A DNA stretch of 64,000 bases, from NCBI GenBank assembly GCA_963921825.1, contig OY997596.1, positions 60,958,754 to 61,022,753 of the forward strand, read 5' to 3'. The DNA is from Erodium maritimum (Eukaryota; Streptophyta; Magnoliopsida; Geraniales; Geraniaceae). The position numbers and the translations under genes were made by a program. This document shows, piece by piece, positions 55,755 to 64,000 of the stretch. Position 1 is the stretch's first letter, and every line of letters begins with the position of its first letter. A model generated the notes under the pieces. That model ran no database searches. It was not told the DNA's origin and saw nothing but the letters and a program-made list of their open reading frames with translations.

Positions 55755-58099
55755 TTATATCTCTCTCTAAAAATATGAAACCTTATGAAATGGGTTGATG
55801 AAAATGTACCAGGAGATATCTGATTATATGTATATATATATATAGTTTAGTTGGTGGTTCAATTTTTGTTTTAGGAGTTGGAGATGTTTGACTTTGACTT
55901 TGATCTATGTTTGTCGGAATGTTTTTTTATTAATTTAATGTTTTGATACGAACTTTAGTTGTAATAACGTCATAGATTATGTGGTTGTGTGTTGACTTTG
56001 ATGATCTTACCCATTGAATTGAAAGGTCTCACACGTGAATCGTTCAACAAAAGGACAACGCTTTAACGAGTACAAGATTTTAATGGAAGTGTTGTGAATT
56101 AAAATACCTCTAGCAATTAACATGTATTTATGTTCTTAAATGCCAAAAGAGAACATGTGAGATTCAACAAAATCTAATAAGAGAACTCGGTTTTTCCGTC
56201 TTGGAGCATATGTATTTATTTATTTTTCTAGAACGGTGAACGGATATATTAGTAAAATGAAACGTAGGAAGACATTGACCCGAAAAGGGTAACTTAGAGA
56301 GACAAAATCCAGGTGACAAACATGAAACTAAAAAAGTGTTAATTTATCAAAGTGCTCTAGAACTGACGACAAGAATAGCGGCTAAGGGAACCAGTGCAAC
56401 AGTTGAAGTTGGTGAGTTAGGACAGAGTGAGTCCATTTCCAGAATAGGTACCAAACAACTTTGTGATGTGCTCCAGAAGGATATTCATTAGCGGTCGAGA
56501 CAACCGAATCAGTTGTTGAATCCCAAGAGTGAAGGCTTGGCCAGCAGTCTTATAACGAGGAACTGAAATGACTTAATTGGACTATACATTCTTCCGAATA
56601 ATCAGTTGACGTCGTCCACCCTATTATGATAATAAAGATTTTATAAAACGTAAAATTGTTGGATGAACATGTATTTATGTTCTTAGATGCAAAAGAAAAA
56701 AAATCTAAGATTTGACGATCCACAATTGAAATACAACTCATAACATAAACTATAAATTATAAAATTTGAACGTGAATAATAATAATAATAATAATATAGA
56801 GGGAGCTCACAACATAAAGTCTATAGAGGGAGCTCACAACATAAGGTCGTGATTATATTCAAGATATAAAATATTTAACCTCGTTTGATCCGTTTTCTTG
56901 CCCATGTCAAGTAGCTTCATTTTTCGTTTTTGATACTTGTGTTTCGGTTTTTTAGTAGTCAATTTAATCGATTTCTCGATTATATGATTTAATACTCACC
57001 CTTGATTTTCAGTGTTGGTATAGAAAACACCTTAAAACTCGAAGTCTAGATTTTATATGAGATGCTTTTCCTATCAATTAGATTAGTCTTGATGGATCAT
57101 GAGCCATAATTACTAACACTATGGTATTACACTTTATTCAATTTTATTGGCGTGCGTGTCTAAACGTGTCACTGTCTATTTTTCGAGAGAAAAATAATCA
57201 ACTATGACGATTTCATAACCACCTGACGTCTCATCTCCCTCGATTAAAGGTGCTTAGGGTTTCCTTATACGTCAACAGCGCCATAATTTCCCTCTTCCCT
57301 ACTCATTCATGTATCGACCCTTCCTTTTTCACTTACTTTCATTACCAACCACCTCACCCCTCCAACACTTAATGGCCTTGTATGCGAAGGATGATTGTCG
57401 ATTCATTCTTCATGACCATTTGGGTCCGATGTTTTTGGATGAGGAAGACGATTTAGTTATCATTGTTTCAACAGAAGTTGATGTTGTCGCGTTATTTATC
57501 CCAGGACTTTCGACGAGGTCCGTTAAACAACATCACCATATCAAATGACCATAGAGCATGTGTAGGATGACAGCGGTAAAGCAATCTTATACCTTATATG
57601 GGCACGCATGCCTGGCCCGCTTCCCTTACCAACATGTATTGTCGTCCTTAAGCAGTTATAGTGTACCCCACTCCGCTAGTTATAGGATCTCACAATGGGG
57701 TCAACATGCCTCGAAAACAACCTAGAATAATTCAAACCGAATTGTGTATGGTTTATTTTACGCCTACTTTGTTCATCAAGAGTTTTGTAGGCTTCTTAAA
57801 ATTGGTCAATGTAAAGTCGCTCATTTCTCAAGCACATAAATGTTAGATCCACTTCACTCCATGGTGGAGATGTCAGACTATATAATCTAGTCTTCGAGTA
57901 AGATTTCTACTAAACTTCAAAGAATCACAGACGATTTTTAATAAATCATGAAAATTAGTTATGAGAAAAAGGAATTAAATCATTGTTACAACAATTCTCC
58001 GAAAATAAATGAAAGGAATCAAATCAATCCTTCCAAAAAAACAGAGGAGAAAAGCCAAAACAAAAAGAATAAACAAAACAGAGACTATTCTCAGTCAAG
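55755..58099. other. Spacer between the two paralogues
   Basis: 55860-56110 is the duplicated upstream region of paralogue A (compare 58750-58990). 56776-56797 is an (AAT)7 microsatellite, and 56798-56848 holds a 24-base tandem pair with GAGGGAGCTCACAACATAA. An unplaced 79-codon frame at 57309-57548 has no recognisable domain. Confidence 0.45.
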
Positions 58100-58573
58100 C
58101 TAATAAAACCCAACACGACCAACATTTCCACTGCTCCGCCGCCGGCGGCTCCCTCCATAGCCGGAGCTTCTCCGGAACAAAACCCTACCCTTAACATCCC
58201 CGAAACCATAATCAAGATCTTCATCGTCTTCCTCGAACTCGCAAGGCAAGTCCTCGTCGATCCTCCCTATCCTCCCGAGCCCGACGCTGTAACTCCTCCC
58301 CATCCGATTCAAAGCCTCCCATTCGCTTCTGGGTCTCCCTCCTCTCACAGACCTCTCGCCCTCCGGCTCCTCGGAGACATTATAGTACTTGTTGTGAGGA
58401 CCGGCCCGATGATTATTGGAGCTGAAGCTCCTAGGAAGCTTGACGTGGGACACTGTGGAGGCACAATCGTCCATGGTTCTCTTGTACAGATCGGCCGCTT
58501 TAGCAACTATCTTCATTGGAGATGTCAACATCTTCATCAATTTGCTCCTCTTCATACTCTTCATCATCATCAT
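58100..58573 (-). CDS. Small basic/acidic plant protein, paralogue B
   Basis: A single-exon frame of 157 residues with the same plan as paralogue A: MMMMKSMKRSKLMKMLTSPM, KIVAKAADLYKRTMDDCA, SFSSNNHRAG, EEPEGERSVRGGRPRSEWEA, an acidic CEFEEDDEDLDYGFG, and a basic tail with RRSSGYGGSRRRRSS. It is longer by insertions after SHV and after NRM. An in-frame ATG at 58633 would add 20 residues, but the MMMMKS start is shared with A. The 2.8-kb direct duplication includes the upstream DNA. Function unknown. Confidence 0.78.
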   Translation of the reverse strand: MMMMKSMKRSKLMKMLTSPMKIVAKAADLYKRTMDDCASTVSHVKLPRSFSSNNHRAGPHNKYYNVSEEPEGERSVRGGRPRSEWEALNRMGRSYSVGLGRIGRIDEDLPCEFEEDDEDLDYGFGDVKGRVLFRRSSGYGGSRRRRSSGNVGRVGFY

Positions 58574-61412
58574 TTCTCTATCTATCGGTAAAAAAAATTC
58601 AATTTTGAGAAATGGGTCGCTAGAAAGATGCAATTTTGTGAATTGGGTTGATAGAAAGATGCAATTTTGTGAAATGGGTTGTTGATGAAATGTGTGAGGG
58701 AGTTGAGTTTATATATATGTATATAGTTGGTGGTTTCTATATTATTTTTTTGGGAGTTGGAGATGTTGGACTTGGACTTTGACCTGTGGGGAGTGTTTAT
58801 TTATTTTATTTTATTTTATTTTTATTGTTGTTTGTTAATTTAATATTTCCATGAGGAATTTCAGTGGTTATGGTGTCATAGACTTAGAGGATCTGTGGTT
58901 GTGGGTTGACCAATTTGGATTGAAAGGTCTCACATGGGAGTTGTTCAACAAAAGGACAATCATTGAATGGGTACAAGAATTTTTTGGATTAATGTTTGGT
59001 TATTGTTCATTTTTTAATCTACAGATGTTTAGTCTAGAACATGTGCCTTAGAGTATTTTAGGGTTAAATATAAATATGTAGAAAAGATATTCGTCACAAA
59101 CAACAAATAAACGATCTAGATTTGCGTCAATAACTCTATTTATCACAACTCTCTCTAATCCTAAAGAGCTCTTTGTCGCCGCACGAAAAAAAAGGTCATG
59201 GCTATGGTCATGGTCATTACCATGACCTATGTTATGGTTATTCTTCTCCTTTCTATACGTCTTCTCTCATGTACCTTCCTTATGGGTCCTGTGAGGGTTT
59301 TTCTTGTTAGGGTTTCTCTCGAGTCGCCTATAATCACTGCGACATTGGCCCCCTTCCGCCACCAACGAAGCGTCTCCCGACCTTGTTTGGTCCCCCTCTG
59401 CAACTCTGATGGTTGACGTATGGCTTACATCGGTGTCAATCGACCTCACCGCCTCGTAGCCCCGCGATCTCGAAGTCGCATCCGGCGTTTATGATATTAT
59501 CGGCGTTGTCTCTAAAGCCGTCACCACCATCTATGATGCTGCAACCATCGTCGTCTCTAAAGTCGTCCTTGCAGTTGTCGTTGGCGCATCCTTCTCCTTG
59601 GCCTCCACCGATGCATGCGACAAGCGTACAACCTTTTTATCTGACTTTGTTTTTGCAAGGTCAAAAACTAGCGATCACAGATTCAAGGGCTTATCTTGGG
59701 AGGGAACCCTGATTCACATATATCCTCTCAATACAACTGACGCAGTCCAGGATCGGCCGCTTTGCCCTCCAGATGCAGCGTTTAGGCACTACCGTGAGTA
59801 GGACTTTCAGTTTCGTTTTCCAACCCCAACCTTTTCTTCCTGCCTATGTGACGTCTCAATACCGTTTATGACGGTCGTAGTGTTAAAAGAACTACGAACA
59901 AATATGTTCTATGTCTGTTCTTCTTTAGTGGCCATGGAATGATTTTCCTAAACGTCAAATGTATAGAGGTCAAATAATTAAGGGAAAACGTCATTTTACC
60001 ATCATTATATGACCCTTAAGGTCATATGACTAACATAATGGAATATTCTATCTATTTTTACTAACATAATGAAATATTTTGTCTATTTTTACTAAAACGT
60101 TAATTAGCATAGTGTTCATGATCAGTATTTAAGAATACATTTCGATATTTAACCCAAACAAAATATATTTTATGATTATCGAAAGTTAATTCTATGGGTG
60201 TGTGTCATGACATAGCTCATGGTCAACCATTCAACCGAACCGAGTTTGGTAAATTGACCATTTTGGACGAGTTTTACCAACTCACAAGGGTCAACACGTA
60301 CACGTCGAGCGTGTTGAGTTAATTAATTACATAAATACCACGTGACCCCACCGTTTCATGTCCCTTGCACAGCACGTAGACTTTTACGAGTCTTTGTTTG
60401 TAATTGGAATTAATGAAGGTTTTATAAATCAGATGCAAATAATGGAGCTTAGCTTATTTGATCAGATGTAACTTTACTTAAAATTAAAGATTGTATGACG
60501 ATTTTTAGTTAATAAGTCGAGCTTTTAACTAATTACTTAAATTCGATTGAATTTGTTTATAATTCCCATCGGAATTGAGTTTATGGAGTTGTTCGACAGA
60601 CAACCATCGGTGGATCTTTTTCTTTGGCCTCCACCGAAGTCTTTTTTTTCGATTTCTATCCCGATTTTGGGACAAGATGATCGATTGGATTCGTTTTACT
60701 TTACTTGTTTTGTTCATTTTTACAAGGTTAATGATCCTGAAATCACATCTACCATTTTCGCTCTACTTCTATTGAAACTGACGAGGTCAGACTCGGTTTT
60801 CAACCAGTGGTTTGAGTCTGGCCTCTTTATGAAGCTAACAGATTCAGGTTCGGTCGCACTCTACATAATATACAACGTCTAGACAACACTTTGAACAATA
60901 TTTGTTGGTTTCGTCTTAACTTACTTTCAGTTCGTCTATATGGTTTTTTCTACACCGTTTGTTACGCTTCAATTGTTTTTGAGTTTTTTGTAATACAATT
61001 TTTTGGAACTCTATAGAGTATAATGACTCTTTAATTTTCAAGTGAAACCGAATCGAGTCAAATTTGAGATTAAACAATCATTTTCGAACTGAACTCCAGC
61101 CAAACAATTTTGTTGGATCGAGTCTTCATGAACTCCGACTCAATTCAGGTCATTCATACCATTATTCGTTATTTGAAACGTACGATTCCTCCTGTCCCCT
61201 CTACTGCCCAAATTGGATACGAAGAATCTCCGTTTCTCAACCCGACGTATGTCAAACAAATCAAACCAACACACTCCGTTTCTCAAAATCGAGTCAAATA
61301 TGAGTTTGAAACCCGATATTAAAATCAACCCGACGTATGTCAAACAAATCAAACCAACACACAAATTTGAGTTCAAAAAACATGAAGGTATGTAGATGAT
61401 ATGTGGGCGATT
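58574..61412. other. Spacer with scattered repeats
   Basis: 58740-58990 is the duplicated upstream region of paralogue B. 59170-59830 is GC-richer, with short open frames on the plus strand but no domain. 59960-60110 is the dispersed repeat shared with 54990-55110. 61238-61272 and 61327-61362 are direct repeats containing CCGACGTATGTCAAACAAAT. Confidence 0.4.
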
Positions 61413-61616
61413 TCAAGCCATGATTGCCCGCTTGCCCGCATGGTCCGCGACCCGCATAGTCTTGTCTATGAGGCCGCGAGCCTTGCGCCTCCTGATCTCG
61501 ACCTTGACGCTCAAGCTCTTGTCCATTTTTGTGTACTGCTCCTTCGTCTTTGGGTTCTTCGACGATTTCATTCTCGACTTGAACGCATCCAACAAGCTCG
61601 CTAACCGGTAGGCCAT
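61413..61616 (-). CDS. Candidate small basic protein (hypothetical)
   Basis: The minus-strand frame from ATG 61616 encodes 67 residues: MAYRLASLLDAFKSRMKSSK, then TKEQYTKMDKSLSVKVEIRR and KARGLIDKTMRVADH. It is rich in Lys/Arg with amphipathic helix spacing and has no low-complexity decay, and so looks more protein-like than neighbouring frames. The frame is open 24 further codons upstream. I do not recognise a family, and the plus strand is also open here, so this remains a candidate. Confidence 0.4.
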   Translation of the reverse strand: MAYRLASLLDAFKSRMKSSKNPKTKEQYTKMDKSLSVKVEIRRRKARGLIDKTMRVADHAGKRAIMA

Positions 61617-64000
61617 ATCCGTTGCAGGATGGTCTCGAATCTCGGAGAAGAAAAAGAAGAAAGAAGTTTGAGTTCTATGTGCATGCACCTTTTGTGTTTA
61701 TAGGAAGCTTAATTGAACACACAAGCAAGCCAATTCAAAACTATAACTAAACTTGTCAATTACTGTATAAGTATCTAGAGATCTAAATTTGCTAATTACT
61801 CTATAAGTATTCTCAAGACTTTTATTTATTGGTTTAAACTTTTAGATGAATCAAATTTAACATTCTTCTTCAATATACACCTCCACGTGTCTACTCACGA
61901 ACGGGACATGTAAATTTTATTTGAAACGGGTGACTAGGTAAGGGTCCACAAAGACTCATTGTTTTTTAAAGCAAAATTTGTATGGCAGAGTTTGGCCCAC
62001 ACGTTATGTTTAATAATGTTATGGTCCACATTTAGATGCCAAGTAATCCCAGTAAAGGTCAAAGGTAACCTCACATAATGAGAAGAAAAAAAAACTACTC
62101 ATAACGACTAGAGCAAGTTCTGTCTATTTTTTTATCAACAAAACATTATATAAATCTCTTTTTAAAGTTTGAAAAGAGAGAACAAAGGATCTAACTACAC
62201 GATTCTTACAAACCAACAGGCACACAACCAAATATTAAATACAAACACGAGCATTGACATAAAAGCACATCCTCAATACAAACTCGGTACAACCCGTCAA
62301 AGGCCAACACCGAAACTCTAAACCCACAAAAACAAAGCTCCTCGATTTCCAAAGCCTAAAGATTCAATACAACCCGTCAAAGATTAACACCTAAAGATTG
62401 ACGGCCCCCCAACAAAGGGCAGGAATACAAAGAAAACCGAAACGAACCTAAATTTAGGGATGAACATATTTCCAACAAGCTACATATAAAACATAAGGTG
62501 AGACAAGAACCTTACCATCCACGACGACGAAGAACTAATCCAGATGCACAACAAACCTAAGATCAGAATCGCTTCCCACAATCGACCTATTTTTAGTTGT
62601 TGTAAAACTCGATCAAATACAATAACCCGTTTTACGCTCGCGACTTAAACAAAACCAAGAGTGTAAAGCACAGTTGCGGCTGAAGAAGAAATGTGCTTCA
62701 CCAGCAAGCTTTAACATGAAGAACTGTACAAATCAAGCCATTTCATTGTTCACACAAGGATCAAACCAAACTAGATTAATAGTATTCAACATGTGTTAAA
62801 TATAATAAATCATAGTCCTCGTTCCCACTTTATTGAGTTTGTACTTTAGTACCCATCGTTAACTTTTTGTCCATTTTTGGAGGGAAAATCGCCATGTGCT
62901 TGACACATAACCCAAAGAGTTCTGAAAAATGTTGAAATCGCTCCTCAATTGAATCAAACATATTTTGTTAGGAAGAATTTCGGAATGGTTTGAGAGATAA
63001 TTTCGATATTTTTTTAGAACTATTTGGGTCATATGTCAGACACATGACGATTTTCTATCAGAAAATAGGCGAAAAGTTAACGATGGGTATTAAAGTGATA
63101 CAGACTCAATTTTAGGGTAACGAGATGAAAAAACAAAATTAGAACAATGGGAATAAAATCCAAAAAATTTAGGGTAATGAGACGGAATATACCCTAAAAC
63201 CAAAGTAAATATTAAACATTAAACAAAAATGGGTTTAACTTAAAAAAATGAGTTGAGATTAAAAAAAAAGGTTTAATGAGAATATGAGCTTAGCTCTAAA
63301 TTTCCAAAACTCAGGCCTAACTTAGAAGGCGGTCAATCTTCCGTCCAAAAAATGATTGAATATTTTTCGATTTTGTCTGTTTTTTTCCGACGTTTTTTTT
63401 GCTACCCTCCGAATAACAAGATATGAAACTATGAATGTGTCACAATGTAACTTATATTACCAACTAATCAATAGCATATAACTTAAGTGGCAACAATACC
63501 TCTTGATGTCAAAAGTTCTGTAAACGTCAATTAATTAGATCATATTAATCAAACTTCAATTATCACATTATAAGCAATTTGTGAATATGCAAATAAAAAG
63601 ATTACATGCCAGAGACAAGCCAATGTTATGTAACACCAAGTCAATCTTCATCGATTTCTAAGGCCGTCCACAATGGGTCAAGACCGATTAGAACTAATCC
63701 CAATCTAATTGGACGAAAAGTAAAAAAAAAGGTGGGTATGATTCAAGGGAAAAAGTGGGTCGAAAGTATATTTAAATATTTGGGCCACGTGGCGATTCTC
63801 TACAGGAGAATCGTAGCTTAGACCTGAAAAAACGGTCAACAAATCTATCGATTTTTTTCGCAATCGAATCGACAGAATCGTAAGTTTTGGACTTTTTCCC
63901 TAAAACTGTATCGAATCGGCGCCCTTGTTTGACGGCAGAAGCCTTCACTATGGAAGGTCTGATCTATATCCAAATTATGGAACAAATAGTATAATAATGA
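61617..64000. other. Terminal spacer with foldback element and MITE
   Basis: 62815-63195 is an inverted-repeat element: TACCCATCGTTAACTTTTTG and ATCGCCATGTGCTTGACACA at the left are mirrored by GTCAGACACATGACGATTTT and AAAGTTAACGATGGGTATTA at the right. 63661-63960 opens AGGCCGTCCACAATGGG and closes TCACTATGGAAGGTCT, a Tourist-like MITE without a clean target duplication. No gene is seen. Confidence 0.5.

Noticed and set aside
57590..57850. Moderate-GC block resembling a retroelement end
   Set aside because: No LTR ends, primer site, poly(A) or target duplication could be found.

Overview
This window is nuclear DNA from a flowering plant, most likely a eudicot. The genes are split by AT-rich GT-AG introns, a nuclear tRNA gene is present, several families are plant-specific (QWRF, TRB single-Myb-histone, PUT-type polyamine permease, CPR1-like F-box), and introns and spacers are packed with short inverted-repeat elements (MITEs), SINEs, a TRIM and LINE debris. 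Nothing bacterial, viral or CRISPR-like is visible. Positions 42019-42218 are exactly 200 N, an assembly gap.

Layout, left half. 551-1242 (+) is the 3' part of an Mpv17/PMP22 gene whose start lies off the left edge. 2180-3833 (-) is a PUT/LAT-type polyamine or amino-acid permease. It is head to head with ERV1, the FAD-linked sulfhydryl oxidase (5120-8467, +). ERV1 converges on a small single-domain ZnF-UBP gene (8780-10761, -). RPS29 (13223-14624, +) follows a repeat-rich spacer. A long gene-poor stretch leads to a QWRF-motif (SCO3/QWRF2/AUG8-type) microtubule protein gene (19364-24691, +).

Middle. BUB3, the spindle-checkpoint WD40 protein (26832-31430, -), is head to head with a ZFPL1-like Golgi zinc-finger gene (32721-36824, +). 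Next come tRNA-Gly(CCC) (38357-38427, +) and a TRB telomere-repeat-binding factor (39335-41594, -).

Right half. This is younger, duplicated and repeat-rich ground. It holds a TRIM and a LINE 3' end (42256-43190), two direct copies of a CPR1-like F-box gene (43508-47366, frameshifted; 51610-53800, intact) separated by a decayed PIF/Harbinger-type Myb-like gene, and a duplicated pair of small single-exon genes (55338-55754 and 58100-58573, both -). The last 5 kb has one candidate small gene and MITE remains.

The genes are housekeeping or regulatory loci (disulfide relay, translation, mitotic checkpoint, telomere binding, microtubules) with no operon-like logic. The novelty is in the mobile DNA. 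A SINE insertion duplicated the splice acceptor of ERV1 exon 2 inside its 14-bp target-site duplication. Two related GC-ended elements with 9-bp target duplications sit in the only two head-to-head promoters of the window. One F-box paralogue carries a 14-bp deletion and a 1.1-kb foldback element that its sister lacks. Exon coordinates were read by eye from splice sites and reading-frame continuity; family names come from recognised motifs, not from a database search.
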